Assembly (NCBI RefSeq): GCF_001028135.1
Contig: NZ_LDNM01000041.1
Location: 1-50,554, forward strand
Length of the DNA: 50,554 nucleotides
From: Xenorhabdus griffiniae
GTDB lineage: Bacteria; Pseudomonadota; Gammaproteobacteria; Enterobacterales; Enterobacteriaceae
Direction: 5' to 3'
In this document: in pieces, positions 27,555-38,455 of the stretch
How positions within the stretch are numbered: the stretch's first letter is position 1
Layout of the letters: every line of letters begins with the position of its first letter
The notes under the pieces: model-generated
Told to the model about the DNA's origin: nothing
What the model saw: only the letters and a program-made list of their open reading frames with translations
The model's database searches: none
Position numbers and translations under genes: made by a program

Positions 27555-27573
27555 AAAAATAATTCTCATTTTT
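27555..27573. promoter_or_regulatory. Fur-box-like site upstream of the TonB receptor
   Basis: The 19 bases at this position match 12 of 19 positions of the classical Fur consensus by hand alignment, with the core TCATT aligned. It lies about 75 bp before the receptor start. Iron control is plausible but unproven. Confidence 0.45.
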
Positions 27574-27646
27574 ATTTGCCTTTTTTGATTTCTCAGGTGA
27601 CTTATTACTTTGAAAATATTTCACTTGATCATATTTCAGGAAATTT

Positions 27647-29946
27647 ATGGCAAATAACAGTCAAAAATTAGAAAAACGCCCAATCGCTACCATGATTCAG
27701 CAAATTTTAACAGGGACATTAGTATTGGGAGCGGCGTTCTCTAGCGCGGTTTACGCGACCGAAGACCCCAAAGAGCAAAAGCCGGAAAAGCAAAATGAGG
27801 TAATGAAATTACCCACCCTTTCCGTTGTCGAAAGTTTACATAACAGCACCAGCGCGGGAAGTTCAGTACTTAAAAAGGCAGATATTGACCGCACTCAGGC
27901 CGATAATATTGCTCAGTTACTCGACCAGCTTCCCGGTGTTTCAATGTCAGGCTCTCCGCGTCCTGGTGGGCAAACACTGAATATCTGGGGAATGGGCGAT
28001 CAGGAAGATATCAAAGTCACATTGGACGATGCGCCAAAAGGATTTGAGAAATATATGCAGGGTTCCGTCTTTATTGAGCCTGAATTAATCAAACGGGTAG
28101 AGGTTGATAAAGGGCCACACAATTTATTCAACGGTAATGGTGGATTTGGTGGTTCGGTCAAACTGGTGACAAAAGAGGCGAACGATTTACTGCGCCCCGA
28201 TGAAGATTGGGGTGGTTTTGTCAAACAAAGCTACCACACCAATGACAGGCAGTGGATCAATAGTGGCGCAATATACGGCAGGGATCCCAATGGCTTTGCC
28301 GATGGCTTGCTTTATGTAAGCAAGCGAAATGGGCACAATATTAAACGCCCTGATGGCACACGTTTTGAGTTTTCACAAAATAACCAAATATCTTATTTAT
28401 TGAAAACCAACTTTTATCCCAGTGACGCTCATACGATTAGCCTGTCCGCTATGCGATCTAAATCGGATGGCGCTGGCAGCCTTGGTCGACTAAAAGTGAT
28501 GAGATGCCCGTTCCATCAGCTGTTGATATAAAGAAATATGGTTTGGATGACGCCTGGAAAAGAAAATTGGTCTTTCGTGATCAACTTGATCAGAACTTTA
28601 CTGCCAAATGGAATATCGCACCAGAAAATAGCCCGTGGTTAAACCTGACGATGCTCCATGCTTATTCCAAAACCAAGCAAGACGATACTCGCCCAGAAAA
28701 TGCTTCCCGCTATTTTAGTACATCAATGGGTAATAAAAGCTGGGTTGATTACACCGATAATCTGTTTGATATCAATAACAAAAGCGTATTTTCAACCGGT
28801 ATGATTGAACATAAATTACTGGTGGGAACCCGTTGGCATAAAAATGAACGCAATGTACTGATGTTCAATAAGGACAAAATAAAAAATAAAGACTATAACT
28901 ATGGTTATTATAAACCAGGCTATATGCCTGCTGGAGATCAATTAGCTTACAGTTTCTATATCCAAGATTCCCTGAAAATAGGGAGCGTCACCGTCACACC
29001 GGGTGTTCGCTATGATCATGTCAAAAATAGGGGTAAAGAAAATAACGCACTCCTGTATAACGATACATCGCCAGAATCTAATCATGACTATAGCAGTGTC
29101 ACCTATACCGGCTGGTCCCCCCACTTAGGCATTCTGTGGCAAACAAATAAAAACCTTTCATTATTTGCAGATATTAGTCGTACATGGCGTGCACCAATCG
29201 TTGATGAACAATATGAGGTACAAGGGAACATTAGTAGCCTTAGAGGCTCCAGCCGCGATCTTGCCGTCGAAAGAATGGCAGGAATACGCCTCGGTGCAAT
29301 TCTCAATTTCGATAACTTAATACTTGAAGAGGATAGCCTGCAAATCCGTACCACCTTATTCCGTAACCGTGGCAAAGATGAAATCTTTAGAAGGCGTGGT
29401 ATTTACTGTGAAGCCCAACTTGATAGTGGATCAACCAATTCATGTAGAAAATCATTGGGAAATTATCGCAACTTACCGGGATATACCATTGAAGGCTTAG
29501 AAATAGAAACCTTCTACGACAGCCGCACACTCTTTGGAAAATTCTCGTTCTCTACTCTGCGTGGACAGCGTGATACTTCTCCACGTAATCCGTGGTTAAG
29601 ACATAAAACCTGGATTGCAGAAATACCGCCAACGTCTGCACATGCCATGTTAGGGTTTAAAATTCCACAGTGGCAGATGACAATGGGATGGAAAGGTGAT
29701 TTTATCCGCAAACAAGATCGATCCCCCGTAGATGGAGATCCAGAGGCAAGCTATTGGTCACTACCTAAAAGTAAGGGCTACGCCCTGCACGGCCTGTTTG
29801 CAAGCTGGCGTCCTGATTTTATAAAAGGGTTTGAAGCACGAGTTACTATCGATAACCTGTTCAACCGTGATTACTATCCGTACTTAGGAAATAAGGTTTC
29901 AGGTATCGGCCGGAATTACAAATTCAGTATTTCACAACAATTCTAA
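27647..29946 (+). pseudogene. TonB-dependent outer membrane receptor interrupted by a frameshift
   Basis: Two frames together encode a receptor of about 765 residues. The first (27647-28531) carries a signal peptide ending near A-V-Y-A, a TonB-box-like segment (L-P-T-L-S-V-V), and the plug domain with L-L-D-Q-L-P-G-V, L-N-I-W-G-M-G-D-Q-E-D and V-E-V-D-K-G-P-H-N, typical of the hemoglobin/transferrin-type TonB receptor group. The second continues through the barrel to the terminal S-I-S-Q-Q-F. The switch falls at about 28480-28483, where one missing base explains it (G-A-G-S then P-W-S-T-K-S-D-E-M). All else looks intact, so this is either a recent inactivation or a base-call error. There is no N-terminal signalling (STN) domain. 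Confidence 0.85.
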
Positions 29947-29967
29947 CTGACACTGGGTCACCCAATC

Positions 29968-30000
29968 CCTAACCCTCTTACCTAAAGAGGGTTAGGTTTC
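29968..30000 (+). terminator. Terminator after the TonB receptor
   Basis: CCTAACCCTCTT and AAGAGGGTTAGG form a perfect 12-bp stem with a 5-nt loop, followed by TTT. Confidence 0.75.
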
Positions 30001-30031
30001 CAAACACTGCATTGACTTCTGTCCATCAAAT

Positions 30032-30050
30032 ACAAATAATAACTATTATC
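30032..30050. promoter_or_regulatory. Fur-box-like site upstream of the sigma factor
   Basis: This 19-bp stretch matches 13 of 19 positions of the Fur consensus by hand count and has ATAAT/ATTAT symmetry. It lies about 27 bp before the sigma factor start. Confidence 0.55.
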
Positions 30051-30077
30051 AGTTGTATCCTATCAGGCAATATCATT

Positions 30078-30590
30078 ATGGCGGTGCAAAAAAGCACATT
30101 TAAGCACAATCAAATCACCCAGGAACTCTATACCGATTACCATCACTGGTTACGCAACTGGATCAGACACAACAGTGCTTGTCCTAATCAAGCTGAAGAT
30201 CTCGTCCATGAAGTTTTCATCAAATTGATGCAATCTTCGGATCTTGAAAATATCCGCCAGCCCAAAGCCTTTTTAATGACGATAGCGCGCCGAACGCTCT
30301 CCAATTACTGGCGCAGGAAAAAACTGGAAGACCATTATCTGGAATATGTCAGTGAACAGCCTCAAATCTCAGCCAATTCTTCGGAGAATCAACTTCTGCT
30401 GTTAGAGCAGTTAGAAAAGGTAGATAAGACACTGGATGAACTTCCGACAAAAGTTCGACAAACATTTCTGCTCATTCAACTCCAGGGCCTGCGTTATAAA
30501 GAGGTTGCGGAACATTTGGAGATCTCAATAAGCTCAGTGAAAAATTATTTGCAGCAAGCCCACAGGGAATGTCGCCTTAATACGCATTGA
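30078..30590 (+). CDS. FecI-like ECF RNA polymerase sigma factor
   Basis: The 170-residue protein has the two ECF domains. Region 2 includes L-Y-x-D-Y-H-H-W-L, A-E-D-L-V-H-E-V-F-I-K-L near 42-53 and P-K-A-F-L-M-T-I-A-R-R-T-L-x-N-Y-W-R-R near 66-84. Region 4 includes L-D-E-L-P-x-K-V-R-Q-T-F-L-L near 122 and the helix-turn-helix Y-K-E-V-A-E-H-L-E-I-S-I-S-S-V-K-N-Y-L. The size fits FecI-type sigma factors of iron-uptake systems. No FecR-like anti-sigma gene follows; the next gene is nqrM on the other strand. The start at 30078 is chosen from family length; the ribosome binding site is weak. Confidence 0.88.
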   Translation: MAVQKSTFKHNQITQELYTDYHHWLRNWIRHNSACPNQAEDLVHEVFIKLMQSSDLENIRQPKAFLMTIARRTLSNYWRRKKLEDHYLEYVSEQPQISANSSENQLLLLEQLEKVDKTLDELPTKVRQTFLLIQLQGLRYKEVAEHLEISISSVKNYLQQAHRECRLNTH

Positions 30591-30605
30591 ACATCCATAT
30601 CCGAA

Positions 30606-30637
30606 CAAAAAACCCCGCTGTTTATCTGGCAGCAGGG
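30606..30637 (-). terminator. Terminator of the nqr operon
   Basis: On the minus strand CCCTGCTG-N9-CAGCGGGG is followed by six T, 42 bp after the nqrM stop. One stem position is mismatched. Confidence 0.75.
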
Positions 30638-30678
30638 CACTTGTTTTAACTGAAAATTTACTTGACGGAAAAACCGTA

Positions 30679-30903
30679 TCAAAGAATACGATCCTTCTCC
30701 AACTGTGCTTGACGGGCAGTTTCCCTTGCCATGCGTTTCTTGCGGGCATCACATGGTGATGGACAATCACACACTTTTTCTACGCCGATGCTTCCCAAGC
30801 CACCACAGCTTCCCTGAATGCTTTTGCGCTTAAAAATATAGCTCAGTGCCATGCCAGCAAAAGCCAGCAAGAAAAAGATAAAAGTGGCAATAAAGACTTC
30901 CAT
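30679..30903 (-). CDS. nqrM: Na+-NQR maturation protein NqrM
   Basis: The 74-residue protein has one N-terminal membrane helix (about 2-22) and the cysteine pattern C-G-G-L-G near 33, then C-D-C-P-S-P-C near 45-51, of the NqrM (DUF539) family. NqrM is needed to deliver or build the iron centre between subunits NqrD and NqrE. The start at 30903 is set by AAGGGGGAAAGG upstream and by homologue length; the longer open frame overlaps apbE. It is the last gene of the nqr operon. Confidence 0.92.
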   Translation of the reverse strand: MEVFIATFIFFLLAFAGMALSYIFKRKSIQGSCGGLGSIGVEKVCDCPSPCDARKKRMARETARQAQLEKDRIL

Positions 30904-30919
30904 CGCCTTTCCCCCTTTC

Positions 30920-31948
30920 TTATTTCTTCTGTAAATATGCCTTAAAGGCCGTATTATAGCGTTCTTCAAAACCTGTTTTGGTTTTAACGATCATAAAAAC
31001 CGGAATATTCAGCTTCTCAGCCACTTCTATACCCTTCTCAGGCCCTAATACATCCAAAGCGGTAGAAAAGCCGTCTGCATTCATACATGTCGGCGCTATT
31101 ACGGTAATTGAGACCAAATTATGCATTATCGGCCTGCCGGTTTTCGGATTAATGGTGTGAGAGTAGCGCACGCCATTCTGTTCAAAATAGTTGCGGTAAT
31201 CACCCGACGTTGCCACAGACATATTACCCGGTTCAATAATCTCCTGGGCGCTCTGTTCCATGCCACTATCCGATGGTTTTTCAATCGCTATCCGCCACGG
31301 ATTTCCTTTGCCGTTGTTGCCCGAGGTGCGAACTTCACCACCAATATCAACCATGTAATTTTTGATATTCTGAGATTCCAGATACTCAGCGACAACATCA
31401 ACACCATAGCCTTTGGCAATGGAAGAGAGATCAACATACAGTTCAGGGATGGATTTAATCAAATTATTGCCTTTAACAGACAAATTATCGATCCCCGTCC
31501 AGACACGACGCATCTCCAATTCTTCATCCGTCGGCGCTTTGGTAATCCGACCCTCCGGCCCAAATCCCCACAGATTCACCAGTGGGCCAACCGTCACATC
31601 CAGTGCGCCTTCTGTCAGCTTATTGATTCGAATAGCTTCTTTGACCACTTTCGCCGTAGCGGCAGATACCGGAAACAGTTGATTCACTTCACGGCTTTGA
31701 TTAAAACGACTCAGTTCAGAATTCGGCCGATAAGTGGACATCTGATCGTTCACTTCTTCCAGCAGACGATCAATCTCTTTTTGCAGGTTTTCTGGGGCAG
31801 GTGTCGATGAATCAGCAACATATTTAACGGAGTAATAAGTCCCCATCGTCTGTCCATTCAGGTTTTGCTGTTTGGTGCCATCGCATGCCGCCAGCATCAT
31901 CATTGCAAACAGCAATGCCCCCCAGTTGATCATTTTTTTACTCAACAT
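30920..31948 (-). CDS. apbE: FAD:protein FMN transferase ApbE
   Basis: The 342-residue lipoprotein has a lipobox L-A-A-C near residue 22 and then the ApbE fold: G-T-Y-Y-S-V-K-Y near 37, N-L-W-G-F-G-P near 128, D-L-S-S-I-A-K-G-Y-G-V-D near 172, and H-T-I-N-P-K-T-G-R-P near 266. ApbE transfers FMN from FAD onto threonine residues, here the target threonines of NqrB and NqrC encoded in the same operon. It sits between nqrF and nqrM, as in many enterobacteria and vibrios. Confidence 0.95.
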   Translation of the reverse strand: MLSKKMINWGALLFAMMMLAACDGTKQQNLNGQTMGTYYSVKYVADSSTPAPENLQKEIDRLLEEVNDQMSTYRPNSELSRFNQSREVNQLFPVSAATAKVVKEAIRINKLTEGALDVTVGPLVNLWGFGPEGRITKAPTDEELEMRRVWTGIDNLSVKGNNLIKSIPELYVDLSSIAKGYGVDVVAEYLESQNIKNYMVDIGGEVRTSGNNGKGNPWRIAIEKPSDSGMEQSAQEIIEPGNMSVATSGDYRNYFEQNGVRYSHTINPKTGRPIMHNLVSITVIAPTCMNADGFSTALDVLGPEKGIEVAEKLNIPVFMIVKTKTGFEERYNTAFKAYLQKK

Positions 31949-31989
31949 AACTTACTCTTTCTGGCTTATTTTGGCTGTTTCTAAATCAC

Positions 31990-32012
31990 AGCGCCCACAA
32001 AATGTGGGCGCT
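31990..32012 (-). promoter_or_regulatory. Hairpin between nqrF and apbE
   Basis: AGCGCCCACA and TGTGGGCGCT form a perfect 10-bp stem with a 3-nt loop in the 78-bp gap after nqrF. No T run follows on the minus strand, so it is probably an mRNA-stabilising or processing element rather than a full terminator. Confidence 0.6.
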
Positions 32013-32026
32013 TGTCGTTAATACCA

Positions 32027-33253
32027 TCAGCCGCCGAAATCATCCAGCATGATGTTTTCATCTTCTACGCCAAGGTCTTTCAACATCTTAATGACCGCAG
32101 CGTTCATGACTGGAGGCCCACACATATAGAATTCACAATCTTCTGGCGCTGGATGATCTTTTAAATAATTCTCATACAGGACATTATGGATAAAGCCCGT
32201 ATAGCCATCCCAGTTATCTTCCGGCAGAGCATCTGACAGAGCCACATGCCATGTGAAGTTCTCATTTTCTGCGGCCAACTGATCAAAATCTTCGGTATAG
32301 AACATTTCACGCTTAGAGCGCGCACCATACCAGAAAGAGATTTTACGCCTGGAGTTTAAACGGTTAAGCTGATCGAAAATGTGAGAACGCATTGGTGCCA
32401 TCCCTGCACCACCACCGATGAAGATCATTTCTGCATCAGTGTCTTTCGCAAAGAATTCACCAAATGGGCCGGAGATCGTGACTTTATCACCCGCTTTCAG
32501 TGACCAAATATAAGAAGACATGATACCCGGAACAACATCTGGGTTTCTTGGTGGTGGCGTGGCAATACGCACGTTCAGCATGATAATGCCATGCTCTTCT
32601 GGATAGTTCGCCATTGAATAAGCACGAACCGTCGGCTCTTTGACTTCGGAGACATAACGGAACAGGTTAAACTTATCCCAATCTTCACGATATTCCTGTG
32701 GAACATCATAATCAGCATAACGGGCAACATGGGGAGGACATTCTATCTGAATGTAACCACCGGCACGGAATGGCACCACTTCCCCATCTGGAATTTTCAG
32801 CTTCAATTCTTTAATGAAAGTGGCTTTGTTATCGTTGGAGATAACTTCGCATTCCCATTTCTTAACCCCGAAAATTTCCTCCGGCAGTTCGATTTTCAGG
32901 TCTTGTTTCACATTGACCTGACATGCCAGGCGACAACCCTCTTTTGCTTCACGCTTGTTGATATGGGAAAGCTCCGTTGGCAGAATATCGCCACCACCTT
33001 CCTTAATTTTCACGCGGCACTGACCACAAGAGCCACCACCACCACAAGCAGAGGAAACGAAAATCCCCTGATTGGAAAGCATATTCAACAACTTATCACC
33101 AGCGGGAGCAGAGAAACCCTTATCCTCATCGCCATTGATTTCAACGTTAATATCCCCGGTGTTCACTAACTTAGATTTTGCGAACAAAATCATTGCCGTT
33201 AGTACCAACACAATCAGGGTAAACATGACTACGCCTAAAATGATTATATCCAT
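32027..33253 (-). CDS. nqrF: Na+-NQR subunit F (NADH dehydrogenase, 2Fe-2S and FAD)
   Basis: The 408-residue subunit is the electron entry point of the sodium pump. An N-terminal membrane helix (about 4-26) anchors it. The 2Fe-2S ligands are Cys70, Cys76, Cys79 and Cys111, the positions known in Vibrio NqrF. R-A-Y-S-M-A-N-Y is the FAD-binding motif and [10 protein letters not shown] the NADH-binding loop. The C-terminal F-Y-M-C-G-P-P is typical of ferredoxin-reductase folds. It follows nqrE by 15 bp. Confidence 0.97.
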   Translation of the reverse strand: MDIIILGVVMFTLIVLVLTAMILFAKSKLVNTGDINVEINGDEDKGFSAPAGDKLLNMLSNQGIFVSSACGGGGSCGQCRVKIKEGGGDILPTELSHINKREAKEGCRLACQVNVKQDLKIELPEEIFGVKKWECEVISNDNKATFIKELKLKIPDGEVVPFRAGGYIQIECPPHVARYADYDVPQEYREDWDKFNLFRYVSEVKEPTVRAYSMANYPEEHGIIMLNVRIATPPPRNPDVVPGIMSSYIWSLKAGDKVTISGPFGEFFAKDTDAEMIFIGGGAGMAPMRSHIFDQLNRLNSRRKISFWYGARSKREMFYTEDFDQLAAENENFTWHVALSDALPEDNWDGYTGFIHNVLYENYLKDHPAPEDCEFYMCGPPVMNAAVIKMLKDLGVEDENIMLDDFGG

Positions 33254-33268
33254 GAATTCCTCTCGCCT

Positions 33269-33865
33269 TTAGAGCTGCACACCGGAGAAGGACATAAAGC
33301 CCAATGCCATCAAACCGGTGGTGACAAAGGTGATCCCCAATCCTTTCAGACCTGCCGGAACATCCGCATATTTCATTTTTTCACGGATAGCAGCCATCAG
33401 AACAATTGCCAGCATCCAGCCCATACCTGAACCAAAACCGTATACGATGGATTCACTGAAGTTATAGTCACGCTGTGCCATAAATGAAACGCCACCGAAA
33501 ATTGCACAGTTCACTGTAATCAACGGCAAGAAAATTCCCAATGCGTTGTAAAGTGCCGGAACATAACGGTCTAAGATCATTTCCAGGATCTGTACCAATG
33601 CTGCAATGACCCCGATAAAGGTAATGAAGTTCAGGAAACTCAAATCCACCCCATCCATCAGTGCTCCATCACGGAGCACCAGATTGTAGACAAGGTTATT
33701 GGCAGGAACAGAAATTCCCAATACGACGGTGACTGCCACACCCAGGCCAAAGGCCGTCTTAACATTCTTTGATACCGCCAAAAACGTACACATACCGAGA
33801 AAGAAAGATAATGCCATATTCTCGATAAAGACTGCGCGGACAAACAAACTAATATAATGTTCCAT
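33269..33865 (-). CDS. nqrE: Na+-NQR subunit E
   Basis: This 198-residue integral membrane subunit has six predicted helices and starts [17 protein letters not shown]. The conserved cysteine in F-L-G-M-C-T-F-L near residue 26 and the one in T-V-N-C-A-I-F-G-G near 120 fit the ligand pair for the iron centre shared with NqrD. It lies 8 bp after nqrD. Confidence 0.96.
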   Translation of the reverse strand: MEHYISLFVRAVFIENMALSFFLGMCTFLAVSKNVKTAFGLGVAVTVVLGISVPANNLVYNLVLRDGALMDGVDLSFLNFITFIGVIAALVQILEMILDRYVPALYNALGIFLPLITVNCAIFGGVSFMAQRDYNFSESIVYGFGSGMGWMLAIVLMAAIREKMKYADVPAGLKGLGITFVTTGLMALGFMSFSGVQL

Positions 33866-33873
33866 TTTGTTTG

Positions 33874-34503
33874 TTACTCCTTCTCAACCTGCGCAGGTTT
33901 CAGAGTCCGCAAACCCCAAATCAGCATACCAATAATGAAAAATGCGCTCGGTGCCAGCAAGAATAAGCCATTCGGTTGATACCAACCGCCATTTTTGACA
34001 GATTCCAGCACCGTAACACCGAACAATTTTCCTGAACCAAACAGTTCACGCAAGAAACCAACCAGCAACAGAATAACGCCATAGCCCAAACCATTGCCGA
34101 TACCATCCATAAAACTTTCAACGGGTGGCGCTTTCATGGCATAAGCTTCAGCACGTCCCATGACAATACAGTTCGTGATGATAAGGCCAACAAACACTGA
34201 TAGCTGTTTGGAAATTTCGTAGGCATAAGCCCGCAAGATCTGGTCTACGACGATAACCAGAGATGCAATGATCGCCATCTGTACGATGATTCGCACACTG
34301 CCAGGAATATAGTTACGAATTAATGAAATGAAAAAGCTGGAAAACGCGGTGACCAAGGTAACTGCAATGGTCATGACTAACGCAGTTTCCAATTTAGTGG
34401 TCACAGCCAGCGCTGAACACACCCCCAAAACCTGCAATGCAATTGGGTTATTATCAAACAGCGGCCCAAGAAGGACGCGTTTTATCTCTTTACTATCAGC
34501 CAT
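33874..34503 (-). CDS. nqrD: Na+-NQR subunit D
   Basis: The 209-residue membrane subunit is the partner of NqrE with the same six-helix fold in inverted topology. It has [15 protein letters not shown] near 20-34 and [10 protein letters not shown] near 108-117, giving the two iron-ligand cysteines. It overlaps nqrC by 8 bp. Confidence 0.96.
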   Translation of the reverse strand: MADSKEIKRVLLGPLFDNNPIALQVLGVCSALAVTTKLETALVMTIAVTLVTAFSSFFISLIRNYIPGSVRIIVQMAIIASLVIVVDQILRAYAYEISKQLSVFVGLIITNCIVMGRAEAYAMKAPPVESFMDGIGNGLGYGVILLLVGFLRELFGSGKLFGVTVLESVKNGGWYQPNGLFLLAPSAFFIIGMLIWGLRTLKPAQVEKE

Positions 34504-35290
34504 CTTTCAAGGCTCCCTCACGTACTTTTTTCAGGAATGGGCCAAAACCGTTATCACCCAGCCAGAAATCAAACATATGCTGAACACCGTTAGAAGTCAG
34601 GGTTGCGCCAGACAGCCCATCTACACCGTAAGGGTTATCACCGGCGCCGCCCCGAACAATCTTAAGTGCCGGAACACCTTGCGGGTTATAGAGTTTTTTA
34701 CCAACCCACTGTTTACGCCATTGCGGGTTATCAACCTCACCCCCCAAACCCGGAGTTTCACCATGAGAGTAATAAGTGATGCCGTGGGATGTGACACCAT
34801 CTATGTCAATGGAAATAAAGGCATACATCATTGACCACAGGCCAGAGCCATATATTGGCAGAACCAGCTCAGTCGTTTTACCGCTTTCATCCTTGACCAG
34901 ATAGATTTCAGTCATATTGGCACGACGGCGAATTTTCGCCAGATCCAGCTCTGGTAACAAAGCAATACTGGTTTCGTCACTGCGCAGGGCATTATTCAGG
35001 TCAAAATTACCCTTGCTTTTTTTCAACGTTGCTGTTTTCAAATCAAGCAATTCAGGCTGAATACGGCTGTTATAAATTTCGTTGATTTCCGCCGTTGTCA
35101 TGGCAGGTTTTAGTAAACCCGCCACATCCAGAATATTACGCTGCTTATCCAGCAACTTCTGTTCCTGCTGCTGTGCTTTCAAACCAACGGCTGAACCGGC
35201 AACCACTATCGAGCAAACAAGGCACAGCACAAAAACAACGAGGAATGTTCTGCCGATGCTATCATTATTTCTTGGTTTATCATTAGCCAC
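34496..35290 (-). CDS. nqrC: Na+-NQR subunit C (covalent FMN)
   Basis: The 264-residue subunit has an N-terminal membrane helix (about 13-35) and a periplasmic FMN-binding domain. The flavinylation motif S-G-A-T-L-T is at about 227-232 with Thr230 as the FMN acceptor. G-E-T-P-G-L-G-G-E near 177 is also conserved. It overlaps both nqrB and nqrD by 8 bp, a tightly coupled operon. Confidence 0.97.
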   Translation of the reverse strand: MANDKPRNNDSIGRTFLVVFVLCLVCSIVVAGSAVGLKAQQQEQKLLDKQRNILDVAGLLKPAMTTAEINEIYNSRIQPELLDLKTATLKKSKGNFDLNNALRSDETSIALLPELDLAKIRRRANMTEIYLVKDESGKTTELVLPIYGSGLWSMMYAFISIDIDGVTSHGITYYSHGETPGLGGEVDNPQWRKQWVGKKLYNPQGVPALKIVRGGAGDNPYGVDGLSGATLTSNGVQHMFDFWLGDNGFGPFLKKVREGALKDG

Positions 35291-36521
35291 GGGCTTTTCT
35301 CCGCTTAATATTGGCCTGTACGACCAGATAATCGAACAGTGGCGCGAACAGGTTAGCGAACAAAATCGCCAACATCATTCCTTCTGGGTACGCGGGGTTT
35401 ACCACCCGGATCAAAATGCACATAGCCCCGATCAGGATACCGTATGCCCACTTCCCTTTATCCGTAAACGCTGCGGATACAGGATCAGTCGCCATAAAGA
35501 TCATACCGAAAGCGAAGCCTCCCAGAACCATATGCCAGTACCACGGCATAGCGAACATGGGGTTAGTGCTGGAACCAATGGCATTAAACAGGTAAGACAC
35601 AGCAATCATACCGATCATCACACCAGCAACGATGCGCCATGACGCAATGCGGGCAAACAGAATGATGGCACCACCGATGAAAATCATCAAAGTGGAGACT
35701 TCACCAACTGAGCCTGGAATGTTACCAATAAAAGCGTCCATCCAGGTGATTGGCTGACCGGTAATGGTATTTATCAGACCGTGGCTACCCGCTGCTGCCC
35801 ATTGGGACAAAGGCGTTGCACCCGAAAAACCGTCAGCCGCAGTCCAAACCAAATCACCAGAAATCTGGGCCGGGTAAGCAAAGAACAGGAAAGCACGACC
35901 CGCCAAAGCTGGGTTCAGGAAGTTACGACCCGTACCACCAAAGATCTCTTTCGCAATCACCACGCCGAAAGTAATCCCCAAAGCCGCCTGCCACAATGGC
36001 AGTGTGGGTGGAACAATCAATGCGAACAGAATGGAGCTAACAAAGAAGCCTTCGTTAATTTCATGTTTGCGGATAATGGCAAACAAAACTTCCCAGAAGC
36101 CACCCACGACAAACACAACCGCATAAATTGGCAGGAAGTAGGTCGCTCCCAACAGCATCTTACTGCCCCATCCGGCATCTGGTGTTAATGATGCTCCAAG
36201 ATACTGAGCAAGCATATAATGCCAGTCAGAAGCCAGAATCTGTTGTAAGGCATCTCCGTTATATAAATGAGTCAGCGCAGGTAGTGCCTGATTTCCGACG
36301 TTATACATGCCCCAAAACATCGCAGGGAAAACAGATAGCCACACCAGGATCATCATGCGCTTGAGATCGATGGCATCACGGACATGGGCACTTCCTTTTG
36401 TCACTGTGCCCGGCGTATAGAAAATGGTGCTCACTGCCTCATAGAGAGGATAATACTTTTCCAGTTTGCCACCGGACTCAAAGTGAGGCTCTACTTTTTC
36501 AAATAAATTTTTCAGGCCCAT
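35283..36521 (-). CDS. nqrB: Na+-NQR subunit B (covalent FMN, quinone site)
   Basis: The 412-residue membrane subunit carries covalent FMN at Thr236 in S-G-A-T-P-L, the same number as in Vibrio cholerae. About ten hydrophobic helices are visible; [18 protein letters not shown] near 195-212 is a family signature. Together with NqrD and NqrE it forms the sodium channel part. It starts 3 bp after nqrA. Confidence 0.97.
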   Translation of the reverse strand: MGLKNLFEKVEPHFESGGKLEKYYPLYEAVSTIFYTPGTVTKGSAHVRDAIDLKRMMILVWLSVFPAMFWGMYNVGNQALPALTHLYNGDALQQILASDWHYMLAQYLGASLTPDAGWGSKMLLGATYFLPIYAVVFVVGGFWEVLFAIIRKHEINEGFFVSSILFALIVPPTLPLWQAALGITFGVVIAKEIFGGTGRNFLNPALAGRAFLFFAYPAQISGDLVWTAADGFSGATPLSQWAAAGSHGLINTITGQPITWMDAFIGNIPGSVGEVSTLMIFIGGAIILFARIASWRIVAGVMIGMIAVSYLFNAIGSSTNPMFAMPWYWHMVLGGFAFGMIFMATDPVSAAFTDKGKWAYGILIGAMCILIRVVNPAYPEGMMLAILFANLFAPLFDYLVVQANIKRRKARG

Positions 36522-36524
36522 GAA

Positions 36525-37868
36525 TTACCCTTCCAGCTCAATCTTAGTCAGCACTTCACGCAGTACCGGGCCGTACTCATATTTGCCGGGGCAAACATAG
36601 GTACACAAGGCCAAATCTTCTTCATCCAGCTCCAGACAACCCAGCGCCTGAGCGCTATCAGAATCACCTGCAAGCAAGTCACGCAATAGGTGAGTTGCCA
36701 TGATATCCAGCGGCATGACACGCTCATAGTTGCCAATGGGCACCATAGAACGTTCCCCACCGTTTGTTGTGGTTGAGAAAGCAAAACGTTTCTTTTTCAG
36801 GAAATGGCCGATTGTGGTGCGGGTAACCGAGAACTTATTAGCGCCGGGCGCGATCCAACCAAACAGCTCTTTTTCCCGACCTTCCGCAAGGACAGAAACC
36901 AGCGTATGGAAGCGGCCAAGATAATGACGAATGTCATCTGATTTTGTACCACACAGTACGGAACCAGAAACAATACGGTTTTCACCCTCTTGCAACTGAT
37001 TTTGCGTCAATTCCCGCAAATCAGCGCCTAACCGAGTACGTACCAAGCGTGGCGATTTCACCTGTGGCCCTGCCAGAGACACCACACGATCAGTGTAAAG
37101 CTCCCCCGTGGTAAACAGTTTACCGATAGCAATAACATCCTGATAACCCAGATGCCAAACCATTTTTTGGGCACTAACAGGTTCAATGAAATGAATATGA
37201 GTGCCCACCAAACCGGCTGGGTGTGGGCCAGTAAACTGGCTATAGGTGATTTGAGCGTTATTTCCCACCGTTGGAATATTGCCAGCGCCGTAACAAACGT
37301 GGATTTTCCCCTCCGTCAATCTTGACAGAATATTCAGGCCATCAACAAAAGCCTCTTCCTGAGTGGCGATAACGACGAGAGGATCAGCAGCCAGTGGCTG
37401 GGTGTCCGTTGCCGTAACGAAGATGGCCTTTGGTGTGGAACCGGAGACAGGGGTACGGCTGAAAGGACGTGTACGCAACGCTGTCCACAATCCTGACGCA
37501 AGCAGATTTTTCTCTACTTGTTCACGGCTCAGACCAGCAAGTTCAGCACGCTCATAGCGATCGAATGTGACTTTCTCATCGCCACTTACTTCAATAACAA
37601 CAGATTGCAAGACACGACGTTCACCACGTCCAATAGTGACAACTTTCCCGCTTGCGGGACTCGTGAAAACAACCCCTGGATTCTTCTTATCTGCAAAAAG
37701 AATTTGCCCTTTTTTGACATGCTCACCTTCCTTTACCAGCATAGAAGGACGCATTCCGACATATTCTTCACCCAGTAAAGCCACATGGCGAATTGTCGGA
37801 CCATCTTCTATAACTTGGGCAGGCGCTCCTGCTATCGGGAGGTCGAGTCCTTTTTTAATTTTAATCAT
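36525..37868 (-). CDS. nqrA: Na+-NQR subunit A
   Basis: The 447-residue cytosolic subunit binds to the membrane complex. It starts [14 protein letters not shown], the family opening, has [11 protein letters not shown] near 45 (biotin/lipoyl-like fold), and C-terminal [23 protein letters not shown]. It is the first gene of nqrABCDEF-apbE-nqrM; the promoter should lie in 37869-37990. Confidence 0.97.
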   Translation of the reverse strand: MIKIKKGLDLPIAGAPAQVIEDGPTIRHVALLGEEYVGMRPSMLVKEGEHVKKGQILFADKKNPGVVFTSPASGKVVTIGRGERRVLQSVVIEVSGDEKVTFDRYERAELAGLSREQVEKNLLASGLWTALRTRPFSRTPVSGSTPKAIFVTATDTQPLAADPLVVIATQEEAFVDGLNILSRLTEGKIHVCYGAGNIPTVGNNAQITYSQFTGPHPAGLVGTHIHFIEPVSAQKMVWHLGYQDVIAIGKLFTTGELYTDRVVSLAGPQVKSPRLVRTRLGADLRELTQNQLQEGENRIVSGSVLCGTKSDDIRHYLGRFHTLVSVLAEGREKELFGWIAPGANKFSVTRTTIGHFLKKKRFAFSTTTNGGERSMVPIGNYERVMPLDIMATHLLRDLLAGDSDSAQALGCLELDEEDLALCTYVCPGKYEYGPVLREVLTKIELEG

Positions 37869-37975
37869 AAGATTTGCACAAGTTTATCAGTTAAATCATA
37901 TACTACAGATTACCTTGCGGTATTCCCGTGAGGTAATGCAGCGACTCTAGTAATACAAAAAACCTTGAGCAATAT

Positions 37976-38455
37976 ATGTCTCAAGTTATTCACTCCGATA
38001 ATCGTTACAAAGTTTCTCTTAATTTTCGCCGGGGTAATTCTAACACCTCCCCCACTGACTGTCTGATTAATCAAGTGACACAGTTCAAGCAAATAAAAAT
38101 AATTTCTCTGCTAAACCGTCAACCATTCGATAAAGACGAATGTTTCTATCACTTTTCTCTACATCAGGGCGATTTTCAATCAAAAATTAATTATTGCGCT
38201 GTTAATTTGAGTCTTCCCAACGGGTTCGATAAATCAAAAGGAGATTCCGGCAGGAATTTAATGGAAGCGGCAGTAAAATAACGACAATGAGTTGTTTTGG
38301 AAACAATGACAGCCGCTTATGCGTATTTTGTCCAAAATAGCATTCCTGCCACAGTTAACGTAATAGACGGGCAATATGTCATTAATGTAAAACCAGAAAA
38401 CCAATCACCCTTTCGGAACAGCGAATCAAATTATCCTCTCTCCAAGATGAAATAA
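37976..38455 (+). pseudogene. yafK: Decayed yafK (dpaA) remnant
   Basis: Two frames keep pieces of the E. coli YafK/DpaA L,D-transpeptidase-like protein. In the first, about 38160-38270 encodes H-Q-G-D-F-Q-S, then L-P-N-G-F-D-K-S-K-G-D-S-G-R-N-L-M, matching Q-G-D-F-K-S and F-P-N-A-Y-D-R-A-H-G-Y-E-G-K-Y-L-M. In the second, 38306-38455 encodes A-Y-F-V-Q-N, then T-V-N-V-I-D-G-Q-Y-V-I and N-Y-P-L-S-K-M-K, matching the YafK end. The catalytic H-G-D-C-x-S-x-G-C block is missing. The position beside yafJ equals the E. coli order. The first 60-80 bp show no clear homology. DpaA removes Braun lipoprotein from peptidoglycan; this copy cannot work. Confidence 0.75.

Noticed and set aside
28504-29946. 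Separate gene for the second half of the TonB receptor
   Set aside because: It lacks signal peptide, plug and ribosome binding site, and continues the receptor homology of the upstream frame after a one-base shift.
29968-29996. REP/BIME-type repeat
   Set aside because: The 12-bp stem was found only once in the window and ends the receptor gene with a T tract, so a terminator is simpler.
36128-36364. Plus-strand frames inside nqr, prp and fadE genes
   Set aside because: All are antisense or shifted shadows of strongly recognised genes, without start signals.
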